From Brevundimonas sp. (GTDB lineage: Bacteria > Pseudomonadota > Alphaproteobacteria > Caulobacterales > Caulobacteraceae): a stretch of DNA of 6,257 nucleotides. This document shows, in pieces, positions 1 through 4,833 of the stretch. Position 1 is the first letter of the stretch; each line of letters opens with the position of its first letter. The stretch is from positions 1 through 6,257 of the forward strand of contig JALAGW010000150.1 of the NCBI GenBank assembly GCA_022712235.1. The letters are read 5' to 3'. The notes beneath the pieces are model-generated. The model did no database searches. It saw nothing but the letters and a program-made list of their open reading frames with translations, and had not been told where the DNA came from. Position numbers and translations under genes: made by a program.

Positions 1-354
1 CACATTGCAGCGACGGCCCTTCTGGTCCTGGCAGCTGCCTTCGAAGCGCGCGTTGCCGTCTCCGACCTGACGCGTGGGATAGGTGCACTGCCACTTGCGC
101 GTCGACAGGCCGCCGAAGAAGCGGTTGATCTCGCTGGGACGGACGCACTTCTGCTCCGTGTCGCGCGCGCCCATGACGCTGGTGGTGTATTCCCAGTAGC
201 CGGGCAGGACCTCGCTGCGGCTGGCCTGGGCCTGCGGGGCGGAAGCCGGGGCGGCCAGCATCACGGCGCCGGCGACGACGGGGGCTGCCACGGCCGCAGC
301 GCGCGCCAGCGAGACGGACAGGGTCTTCATGGGGAGCTTCCGATAGGTCTTCAT
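1..354 (-). CDS. DUF3617 domain-containing secreted protein (5' part, truncated by window edge)
   Basis: The reading frame is open from the ATG at 354 to the left edge of the window, so the C-terminus is missing and 118 codons are visible. The N-terminus has basic residues and then a hydrophobic Ala/Val-rich stretch ending in AAPASA, a typical Sec signal peptide, so the product should be exported to the periplasm. The mature part begins with a GYWEYTTSVMG motif and a KCVRPSEI motif and has four cysteines (residues 70, 90, 108, 116), as in DUF3617 proteins, whose function is unknown. Two in-frame ATGs compete. The one at 354 has GAGAGG five bases upstream; the one at 330 has a weaker GGAAG six bases upstream and gives a shorter signal peptide. 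I chose 354 for its Shine-Dalgarno. The family call is from motif recall and is fairly secure; the exact start is not. Confidence 0.72.
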   Translation of the reverse strand, partial: MKTYRKLPMKTLSVSLARAAAVAAPVVAGAVMLAAPASAPQAQASRSEVLPGYWEYTTSVMGARDTEQKCVRPSEINRFFGGLSTRKWQCTYPTRQVGDGNARFEGSCQDQKGRRCNV

Positions 355-373
355 GCGATCCTCTCTATAGCAG

Positions 374-386
374 GACGTTGAACGTC
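374..386. promoter_or_regulatory. Palindromic operator candidate
   Basis: GACGTT at 374-379 and AACGTC at 381-386 form a perfect inverted repeat around a single central G. It lies 20 bp upstream of the DUF3617 start and just upstream of a CTATAG element on the minus strand (363-368) that could serve as a -10 box. A dimeric regulator could bind here. No family can be named from the sequence. Confidence 0.3.
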
Positions 387-394
387 GGCTGAAC
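380..394 (-). promoter_or_regulatory. LexA-like SOS box (GAAC-N7-GAAC)
   Basis: GAAC at 380-383 and 391-394 are separated by exactly seven bases. Read on the minus strand this is GTTC-N7-GTTC, the consensus for LexA in Alphaproteobacteria. The repeat extends to TGAACG/TGAACG with an 11-bp period, one helical turn. It lies 26 bp upstream of the DUF3617 start at 354, where a repressor would act. The spacer is GC-rich, which is less usual for LexA boxes, and the element overlaps a perfect 6+1+6 palindrome (374-386), so another regulator is possible. Confidence 0.4.
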
Positions 395-452
395 GAAGGC
401 GATCCCTCGTCGGTCATACAGGCTCAATCCCTGCCCTGACTCGACTCCAGCC

Positions 453-482
453 TTGACGGCCTCCGAGTCATTCCTCTATACG
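453..482 (+). promoter_or_regulatory. Sigma-70-type promoter of rpmB with GANTC sites
   Basis: TTGACG at 453-458 matches a -35 box and CTATAC at 476-481 (or TATACG at 477-482) matches a -10 box, with a 17 or 18 bp spacer. Transcription would start near 488-490, leaving a leader of about 80 bases before the rpmB ATG. Three GANTC sites (438-442, 443-447, 465-469) sit just upstream of the -35 and inside the spacer. That arrangement is known for GcrA/CcrM-responsive promoters in Caulobacter. Promoter assignment is by consensus only. Confidence 0.6.
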
Positions 483-530
483 GCCCCCTCTCTCGCAGGG
501 GTCCGCCCGCTGCGTGCACCTGTTTCATGC

Positions 531-550
531 GTCCGCACACGTTCGCGGAT
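531..550 (+). promoter_or_regulatory. Leader hairpin upstream of rpmB
   Basis: GTCCGC (531-536) can pair with GCGGAT (545-550), five Watson-Crick pairs plus one G-U, around an 8-base loop. It ends eight bases before the GAGG Shine-Dalgarno at 559-562. It might affect rpmB translation, as leader structures do for some ribosomal protein genes. The stem is short and could be incidental in GC-rich DNA. Confidence 0.25.
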
Positions 551-570
551 GTGACCTTGAGGATCTTAAG

Positions 571-867
571 ATGTCGCGTCGTTGCGAACTCACGGGTATC
601 GGCCCGATGGTCGGCCACAATGTGAGCCACTCGAACATCAAGACCAAGCGCCGCTTCCTGCCGTCGCTGAAGACGGTCAAGGTGGCTTCTGAGTCTTTGG
701 GCCAAACCTTCTCGCTGCGCATCTCGAACGCCGCGCTGCGCACCCTGGACTACAAGGGCGGCCTGGACGCCTTCATCGTCAAGGCTCGCGACGAAAAGCT
801 GTCGACCGCCGCCCTGCGCATCAAGCGCCAGGTCAAGGCCAAGCTGGCTGAACAGACCGCCGCCTAA
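571..867 (+). CDS. rpmB: 50S ribosomal protein L28
   Basis: The 98-residue product is a structural protein of the large ribosomal subunit. It opens with MSRRCELTGIGPMVGHNVSH, the L28 signature seen in Alphaproteobacteria, followed by the basic KTKRRFLP segment, SLGQTFSLRISNAALRTLD, and GLDAFIVKARD near the C-terminus. Length and charge fit the family. The ATG at 571 is the right start: it begins the conserved N-terminus and has GAGG eight bases upstream. The frame stays open to an ATG at 514, but that extension has no L28 character. The gene is monocistronic, with its own promoter (453-482) and a strong terminator 27 bp downstream (895-924). The CDS contains a single cysteine and no CxxC pairs, so it is the zinc-free type of L28. 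Confidence 0.97.
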   Translation: MSRRCELTGIGPMVGHNVSHSNIKTKRRFLPSLKTVKVASESLGQTFSLRISNAALRTLDYKGGLDAFIVKARDEKLSTAALRIKRQVKAKLAEQTAA

Positions 868-894
868 GTCGCGCTGTCTGACCAAGATTTGAAG

Positions 895-924
895 AGGCCG
901 GTGGAAACACCGGCCTTTTTCTTT
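895..924 (+). terminator. Rho-independent terminator of rpmB
   Basis: AGGCCGGTG (895-903) pairs perfectly with CACCGGCCT (908-916) over nine base pairs around a GAAA (GNRA-type) tetraloop at 904-907. A T-rich run (TTTTTCTTT) follows from 916 to 924. It lies 27 bp after the rpmB stop and should isolate rpmB from the downstream peptidase gene. Confidence 0.92.
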
Positions 925-937
925 GCCTGCTTTTCTC

Positions 938-1058
938 CGTCATCCCGGAAACGGCGCAGCCGTTATTCGGGACCCAGACGCTGGACCAGGCCGACACGCC
1001 CTCCATGCCTGTCGCCGCCGCCTGGGTTCCGGGTTCGCTTCGCGCCCCGGAATGACAG
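938..1058. repeat. Composite palindromic intergenic element
   Basis: The element has two arms that are imperfect inverted copies of each other. The outer ends GTCATCCCGG (939-948) and CCGGAATGAC (1047-1056) match at 9 of 10 positions. The inner ends CGGGACCCAG (968-977) and CTGGGTTCCG (1022-1031) also match at 9 of 10, the exception being a G-U pair. Each arm also folds on itself: AACGGC/GCCGTT in the left arm (950-964) and GGGTTCGC/GCGCCCC around TTCG in the right arm. The motif CTGGGTTCCGGGTTCGC with a closing CCGGAATGAC is, from memory, typical of dispersed REP-like palindromes in alphaproteobacterial genomes. No ORF is supported inside it. It may stabilise transcripts or attenuate read-through, but that is inference. 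Confidence 0.7.
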
Positions 1059-1065
1059 CAAAGAC

Positions 1066-1093
1066 TTGCGGCGCGTCTCTCCCCCGCTACGGT
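1066..1093 (+). promoter_or_regulatory. Candidate Caulobacter-type housekeeping promoter for the M1 peptidase gene
   Basis: TTGCGGC at 1066-1072 and GCTACGGT at 1086-1093, separated by 13 bases, resemble the Caulobacter sigma-73 promoter consensus (TTGACGS, 10-14 bases, GCTANAWC), with one or two mismatches in each box. If used, transcription would begin a few bases downstream of the ATG at 1095, which bears on the choice of start codon for that gene. Confidence 0.35.
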
Positions 1094-1094
1094 C

Positions 1095-2825
1095 ATGGCG
1101 ACATCTGCCGGAGCCATCGCCTTGCGCCTGACCGCCGCCCTCTGCCTGACCACAGCCCTGCTGTCGGCGCCCGCGCTCGCTCAGGAAGCCGCCCCGGCCC
1201 GCGATTCGACGCCCTTCACCCTGTCCAGCGGCACGCCGCGCACGCCCGAACAGCTGGCCCTGCGCTTCGACAGGGCGGACCTGTCGTTCAAGCTCCTGCC
1301 CGAGAGCCAGTCGATCGAGGGCGTCGCGGTCCTCGACTTCACCGCCACGGCCCCTGCCTCCGCCGTCGTAGTCGAACTGGATGCGTTGTTCACCATCGCC
1401 TCCATCACCGTGGACGGCCAGACCATCACCGGCTGGTCCAACCCCGACGGTCGCCTGACCATCCCCCTGTCCCAGCCCCTGACGGCCGGCCAGACGGCCT
1501 CCGTCCGCATCGCCTATGCCGGTCGCCCGCATCAGGCCCAACGCGCCCCTTGGGACGGCGGCTTCGTCTGGTCGACCACGCCCGACGGCCAGCCGTGGAT
1601 CGCCAGCGCGGTCCAGGGCGAGGGCTGCGACCTGTTCTGGCCCTGCGTCGACCACCCCCAGGGCGAGCCCGACCGCGTCGACCTGCACATCACCATACCG
1701 TCCAGCCTCAGCGCCCCCGCCAACGGCCGCTTCCTGGGCAAGACCGACAACGGCGACGGCACGACCACCTGGAACTGGACCGCGCGCCAGCCCGACACCT
1801 ACGCCATCAGCCTAAACGTCGGCCCCTTCGTGGAAATGGCCGCCGACTACCCCAGCCGCTTCGGCAATGTGATTCCCCTGCGTTTCTGGCGCCTGGCCTC
1901 CGACGACCCGGCCAAGGCCGCGGCCCTGTTCGCCGAGTTCCCCAAACAGCTCGACTTCTATGAGGCCACGGTCGGCCCCTTCCCCTTCGGCGACGAAAAG
2001 ATGGGCGTGGTCGAGACCCCGCATCTGGGCATGGAGCACCAGACCATCAACGCCTACGGCAACGGCTACAAGCTGGACGGCAAGGGCTATGACTGGCTGC
2101 TGCAGCATGAGCTGGCGCACGAGTGGTTCGGCAATCAGCTGACCAACGCCGACTGGGACGACATGTGGCTGCACGAAGGCTTCGGCACATACATGCAGCC
2201 TCTCTACGCCCGCTGGCTGAACGGCGAACGCGCCATGCAGTCGGAACTGCAGACCATGCGCCTGACCCTGGCCAACCGCTTCCCCGTGGTGTCGGGCAAG
2301 CCCCAGGACGCGGGCACGGTCTATAACGGCGAGACCGGACCGGGGCTGGACCTCTATTACAAGGGCGCCCTGATCGCCCACACCCTGCGCCTCTACATCG
2401 GCGACGACGCCTTCTACGAGAGCCTTCGCCGCCTCGTGTATGGCCGCCCCGATCCGAAGCCGGGGAACTTCGCGCCTCGCTACGCCACGACGCCCGAGTT
2501 CATCGCCATCGTCAATGAAGTGACGGGCCGCGACCTGGGCTGGTTCTTCGACGCCTACCTCTATCAGGCCGCCCTGCCCGACCTGGTCATGACCCACGAC
2601 GGCGAGCGCGTCAGCCTGGAATGGAAGACCGGGAACGGCCGCCCCTTCCCCCTGCCCGTCGAGATCGAGGTGGACGGCCAGACCCGCACCCTGCCGATGA
2701 CCGAGGGTCGCGCCAGCTTCACCGCGCCCGCCGGCGCCCACGTGCTGCTGGACCCCGGCTCCAAGGTGTTGCGCCGGCTGGAATACCTGGAAATCTGGAA
2801 AGCGTCTCAGGCGCCCGCGTCATGA
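1095..2825 (+). CDS. Secreted M1 family zinc metallopeptidase (aminopeptidase)
   Basis: The 576-residue protein hydrolyses peptides from the N-terminus using one zinc ion. A signal peptide ends at ALA-QEAAP (residue 29/30), so it is exported to the periplasm or beyond. An N-terminal beta domain (about 40-240) is followed by the thermolysin-like catalytic domain. That domain has the exopeptidase motif as LGMEH (residues 311-315, GAMEN in classical members), the zinc site HELAH (338-342) with third ligand E361 in WLHEGFGTYM, and the catalytic tyrosine Y421 in DLYYKGA. A small beta domain (about 506-565) ends the protein, which lacks the long helical C-terminal domain of PepN. All catalytic residues are intact. 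The ATG at 1095 has no Shine-Dalgarno. A TTG at 1122, with GGAG eight bases upstream, would give a compact signal peptide starting MRLTAALCL and is a real alternative. The stop overlaps the next small gene. Confidence 0.93.
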   Translation: MATSAGAIALRLTAALCLTTALLSAPALAQEAAPARDSTPFTLSSGTPRTPEQLALRFDRADLSFKLLPESQSIEGVAVLDFTATAPASAVVVELDALFTIASITVDGQTITGWSNPDGRLTIPLSQPLTAGQTASVRIAYAGRPHQAQRAPWDGGFVWSTTPDGQPWIASAVQGEGCDLFWPCVDHPQGEPDRVDLHITIPSSLSAPANGRFLGKTDNGDGTTTWNWTARQPDTYAISLNVGPFVEMAADYPSRFGNVIPLRFWRLASDDPAKAAALFAEFPKQLDFYEATVGPFPFGDEKMGVVETPHLGMEHQTINAYGNGYKLDGKGYDWLLQHELAHEWFGNQLTNADWDDMWLHEGFGTYMQPLYARWLNGERAMQSELQTMRLTLANRFPVVSGKPQDAGTVYNGETGPGLDLYYKGALIAHTLRLYIGDDAFYESLRRLVYGRPDPKPGNFAPRYATTPEFIAIVNEVTGRDLGWFFDAYLYQAALPDLVMTHDGERVSLEWKTGNGRPFPLPVEIEVDGQTRTLPMTEGRASFTAPAGAHVLLDPGSKVLRRLEYLEIWKASQAPAS

Positions 2826-2986
2826 TGATTGACGTCATCGCCTGCGCCGCCTTGGTCGGCTTTGTCGCCTTCGCCTGGTGGATGGCGTTTCACCGCCTGC
2901 CGCGCCCGGACAAGCCGCCCAGGCTGACCGTCTTCACCGCCATGGAGGACCGCATCCGCCAGGTTCCCCCGAAGGATCAGAACTAG
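2822..2986 (+). CDS. Small single-pass membrane protein, hypothetical
   Basis: This 54-residue ORF begins at an ATG whose last bases overlap the peptidase stop (ATGA, 2822-2825), the arrangement typical of translational coupling. A second ATG follows at once at 2825. Residues 4-23 form one hydrophobic segment (VIACAALVGFVAFAWWMAF), followed by a basic, proline-rich stretch (HRLPRPDKPPR) and a polar C-terminal tail rich in Lys, Arg and Asp. By the positive-inside rule the tail should be cytoplasmic. I do not recognise the family. Its cotranslation with an exported M1 peptidase suggests a membrane partner or accessory, but that is inference from position only. Confidence 0.6.
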   Translation: MMIDVIACAALVGFVAFAWWMAFHRLPRPDKPPRLTVFTAMEDRIRQVPPKDQN

Positions 2987-3024
2987 GGCTCCAGCTCGAC
3001 CGCCGTGGAGAGAGCCGCCCCTAG
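2983..3024 (+). terminator. Stem-loop after the peptidase operon, possible terminator
   Basis: CTAGGG (2983-2988) pairs with CCCTAG (3019-3024), and the adjoining CTCCA (2989-2993) pairs with TGGAG (3006-3010), leaving an eight-base bulge on the 3' side. The stem includes the TAG stop of the small membrane protein gene. No T-run follows, so it would be a weak intrinsic terminator or an mRNA 3'-end stabiliser. Confidence 0.35.
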
Positions 3025-3074
3025 AAGGCTCTGATCGCAACCCCTGCGTCTGACCGAAAAAAGACCAGCCGTCA

Positions 3075-3098
3075 GGTATGCGCAGAATTCGCCATACC
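3075..3098. promoter_or_regulatory. Inverted repeat upstream of the IPTL-CTERM gene
   Basis: GGTATG (3075-3080) and CATACC (3093-3098) form a perfect 6-bp inverted repeat around 12 bases that include GAATTC. It lies about 60 bp before the ATG at 3157, in a comparatively AT-rich stretch, and could be an operator. I found no convincing -35/-10 pair beside it. Confidence 0.25.
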
Positions 3099-3156
3099 CA
3101 TGGTTTTCAAGACCTGTAAATCCGCCCCTTTGAAGAGGGCGATCCAAGGGGGCGCT

Positions 3157-3684
3157 ATGAGAATTCTTGCTGCGTTCGCGGCTTTTGCCGCCTGCCTGAT
3201 GGCTGGGCCTGCCTTGTCAGCGCCGGTCACATGGACCATCCCGCCCACGACCTTGCCAAATGGCGATGTCATCAGCGGCACGTTCGAATACGATGCCGAT
3301 ACGGCTCTCCTCTCAAATCCAAACGTCATACAGACGGGGAGTGATCCCGGAACCTACGGGTTCGTGGGCGGGGCCGGAGGCGCAAATCGAATCCTTCAGC
3401 GGGCGGATTGGGTCGGCTTCGACGCCCGCGTCCTCACCATCAGCCTTTCCGGGATTCCGGCAAACGGCGGAAATTTTGTAAGCCCTTTTATCAGCGTGGG
3501 CAGTTGCAGCGGCGTCAGCTTTGGCGGTCTGTGCCTCGGCGCCCAATTTCAGATCAGACGCGACCTCGTGGCCATGTCGGCCCCGGCGCCGGTTCCAACC
3601 CTGTCGGAATGGGCGATGATTCTGCTTGGCCTGACGCTGGCGGGCGGAGCCGCGCTCCTTGTCCAGCGGCGCCGGTTCGCCTGA
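3157..3684 (+). CDS. Exported IPTL-CTERM sorting domain protein
   Basis: The 175-residue protein has a Sec signal peptide (cleavage after ALSA, residue 22) and a C-terminal sorting tail. The tail has the motif VPTLSEW (146-152), a hydrophobic segment (about 153-168, AMILLGLTLAGGAALL) and a terminal QRRR cluster (170-173). This tripartite tail matches IPTL-CTERM, a relative of PEP-CTERM handled by exosortase-type enzymes, which cleave the tail and release or anchor the protein at the cell surface. The middle region (SGTFEYDADTALLSNPNVI) resembles many PEP-CTERM proteins but no enzyme, and has two cysteines (117, 126). The start at 3157 is supported by AAGGGG five bases upstream and the clean signal peptide; the in-frame ATG at 3100 lacks both. 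No exosortase gene is in the window. Third codon positions are less GC-biased than in neighbours, hinting at separate ancestry. Its role is unknown. Confidence 0.85.
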   Translation: MRILAAFAAFAACLMAGPALSAPVTWTIPPTTLPNGDVISGTFEYDADTALLSNPNVIQTGSDPGTYGFVGGAGGANRILQRADWVGFDARVLTISLSGIPANGGNFVSPFISVGSCSGVSFGGLCLGAQFQIRRDLVAMSAPAPVPTLSEWAMILLGLTLAGGAALLVQRRRFA

Positions 3685-3704
3685 CCTAAGCTCATCCCGC
3701 GGCC

Positions 3705-3722
3705 TAGGGGATTGCGCCCCTA
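3705..3722. terminator. Hairpin between convergent genes, possible bidirectional terminator
   Basis: TAGGGG (3705-3710) and CCCCTA (3717-3722) form a perfect 6-bp stem around ATTGCG. It sits between the stop codons of the two convergent genes (3684 on plus, 3720 on minus) and includes the minus-strand stop. There is no T-tract on either side, so termination strength is uncertain. Confidence 0.35.
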
Positions 3723-4292
3723 CGGCTCCAGTTCGATGTCCCAGTAGAGGTAGTCCAGCCAGCTCTGGTGCAGATAGTGCGGCGGGAAGCGACGCCCGGC
3801 TTCCTGCAGCTCCCAGGAGTTCGGCTGATGCGCGGTGCGCCGCAACAGGGGCATGCCCGCCTGCTGCGGGGTGCGCCCGCCCTTCCTCAGGTTGCAGGGT
3901 CCGCAGGCGGCGACGATGTTCTGCCAGGTGGTGCGCCCGCCGCGCGAACGGGGGATGACGTGGTCGAAGGTCAGGTCCTGGGCCAGGCCCTGTTCACCGC
4001 AATACTGGCAGGCGAAGCCGTCGCGCAGGAAGACGTTGAAGCGGGTGAAGGCGGGCTTGCGGTCCTGATCGACGTAGTTCTTCAGCGAGATGACGCTGGG
4101 CAGCTGCATCTCCATCGACGGGCTGCGCACCACCTTGTCATAGGTGGCGACCACGTCGACGCGCTCCTGCCAGACGGCCTTGACCACTTCTTCCCAGGGC
4201 CAGATCGACAGGGGATAATAGGACAGAGGACGGAAATCGGCGTTCAGCACCAGGGCCGGAAAGCCGGACGGCGGGCGGGTCAGGACCTGCAT
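3720..4292 (-). CDS. HNH endonuclease family protein
   Basis: The 190-residue cytoplasmic protein carries an HNH (beta-beta-alpha metal) nuclease domain at about residues 88-140. CQYC (95-98) and CGPC (130-133) form a structural zinc site. D110-H111 in LTFDHVIPRSRGG supplies the general base, and N125 (TWQN) and N134 (CNLRKGGRTP) complete the fold. The final histidine of the classical motif is an asparagine, as is common in this subfamily. The N-terminal 85 residues (VLNADFRPLSYYPLSIWPWE, then AVWQERVDVVA) are the conserved extension of a widespread bacterial HNH group of unknown physiological substrate. The start at 4292 is well supported by GGAGG five bases upstream. The gene follows the ASCH gene by 138 bp on the same strand, so it may have its own promoter. 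It does not sit beside restriction or phage genes, so a housekeeping nucleic-acid role is likelier than defence. Confidence 0.92.
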   Translation of the reverse strand: MQVLTRPPSGFPALVLNADFRPLSYYPLSIWPWEEVVKAVWQERVDVVATYDKVVRSPSMEMQLPSVISLKNYVDQDRKPAFTRFNVFLRDGFACQYCGEQGLAQDLTFDHVIPRSRGGRTTWQNIVAACGPCNLRKGGRTPQQAGMPLLRRTAHQPNSWELQEAGRRFPPHYLHQSWLDYLYWDIELEP

Positions 4293-4337
4293 CAGGCCCT
4301 CCCGCTCATACGGGGGGATACCGAGGCGACAGGAGTG

Positions 4338-4351
4338 AGGACACGTCTCCT
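4338..4351. promoter_or_regulatory. Imperfect palindrome in the HNH gene leader
   Basis: AGGACACGTCTCCT reads the same on both strands at 12 of 14 positions and is centred on ACGT. It lies 46 bp upstream of the HNH gene's start in the only sizeable gap on the minus strand, so it is a candidate operator. The flanking AGGAG at 4331-4335 gives an alternative pairing partner for CTCCT (4347-4351) in RNA. Confidence 0.3.
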
Positions 4352-4430
4352 TCCCTAGTCTGACAGCTTCAGCCTACGCCCGATTCTCCCTCATCGCCAT
4401 GACCGAGATGCAGCGTTTTCGTGACGCGCC

Positions 4431-4829
4431 TCAGAAGACCTCGACCAGCTCGAAGCGCTCGCAGACCACCTTCATGCCCGGCGCCCAGGTCCCTTCGCGG
4501 CGGAAATAGGCCTCATGCGCGTCGCGCCACCACCCATAGGTCAGGTCGCCCTCGCCCTCGGCGCGAGCGAAGTCCTCACTGACGTCCTCGAAGGGCATGA
4601 TCTCGACGTTCGTCGTGCGGATGGCGCAGCGCGGCGTCCCGGCGCCGTCCAGAATGACGCTGATCTCGCCCATGCTCGGCATGATGTCGGCCTCGCATGA
4701 GGCCAGGGACGAACAGGTGGCGCGCTTGCCGCCCGCCAGCACCAGAACCAGCAGTTCGTCGGCCAGTTCAGGACTGTCGCCGAACGGCCAGCGCGGCGCG
4801 TCGCGATAGGCCTCAGGAACGTCAGCCAT
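4431..4829 (-). CDS. ASCH domain-containing protein
   Basis: The 132-residue protein is almost entirely one ASCH domain, a PUA-like fold for RNA or modified nucleosides. Family landmarks in order are WPFGDSPELADELL (14-27), AGGKRATCS (32-40), ISVILDGAGTPRCAIRTT (56-73), PFEDVSEDFARAEGEGD (79-95), WWRDAHEAYF (100-109) and VVCERFELVEV (121-131). K35 and T38 keep the Lys-x-x-Thr spacing of the YqfB N4-acetylcytidine amidohydrolase active site, and E91 or E93 could be the third residue. Some ASCH proteins, including one from Zymomonas as I recall, are reported to be ribonucleases, so the activity is open. It is the last gene of a three-gene operon, starting four bases after the stop of the channel gene. 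Its Shine-Dalgarno is weak (GGAA, eight bases away), consistent with coupling to upstream translation. Domain call is confident; function is not. Confidence 0.88.
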   Translation of the reverse strand: MADVPEAYRDAPRWPFGDSPELADELLVLVLAGGKRATCSSLASCEADIMPSMGEISVILDGAGTPRCAIRTTNVEIMPFEDVSEDFARAEGEGDLTYGWWRDAHEAYFRREGTWAPGMKVVCERFELVEVF

Positions 4830-4833
4830 TCGC

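Noticed and set aside
514..570. N-terminal extension of rpmB from the ATG at 514
   Set aside because: L28 homology begins exactly at 571 with MSRRCELTG, which has its own Shine-Dalgarno; the extension would be untranslated leader.
424..885. 153-codon minus-strand ORF antisense to rpmB
   Set aside because: It covers the rpmB promoter and coding region on the opposite strand and has no recognisable features.
923..1963. Long plus-strand ORF of 346 codons overlapping the M1 peptidase
   Set aside because: It is a frame-shifted shadow of a gene with full catalytic motifs; its translation is Arg/Pro-rich low-complexity sequence typical of GC-rich alternative frames, and it also crosses the palindromic repeat.
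1812..2741. 309-codon minus-strand ORF antisense to the M1 peptidase
   Set aside because: Third-position GC bias of the sense gene removes stops from this frame; the product has no recognisable motif and no ribosome-binding site.
3720..4292. HNH gene as part of a restriction or phage-defence system
   Set aside because: No methyltransferase, specificity subunit, phage or transposase gene lies nearby, and the N-terminal extension belongs to a broadly conserved chromosomal family.
4411..4430. Terminator after the ASCH gene
   Set aside because: Only a 4-bp GCGT/ACGC stem (4413-4427) without a following T-run on the minus strand; too weak to call.
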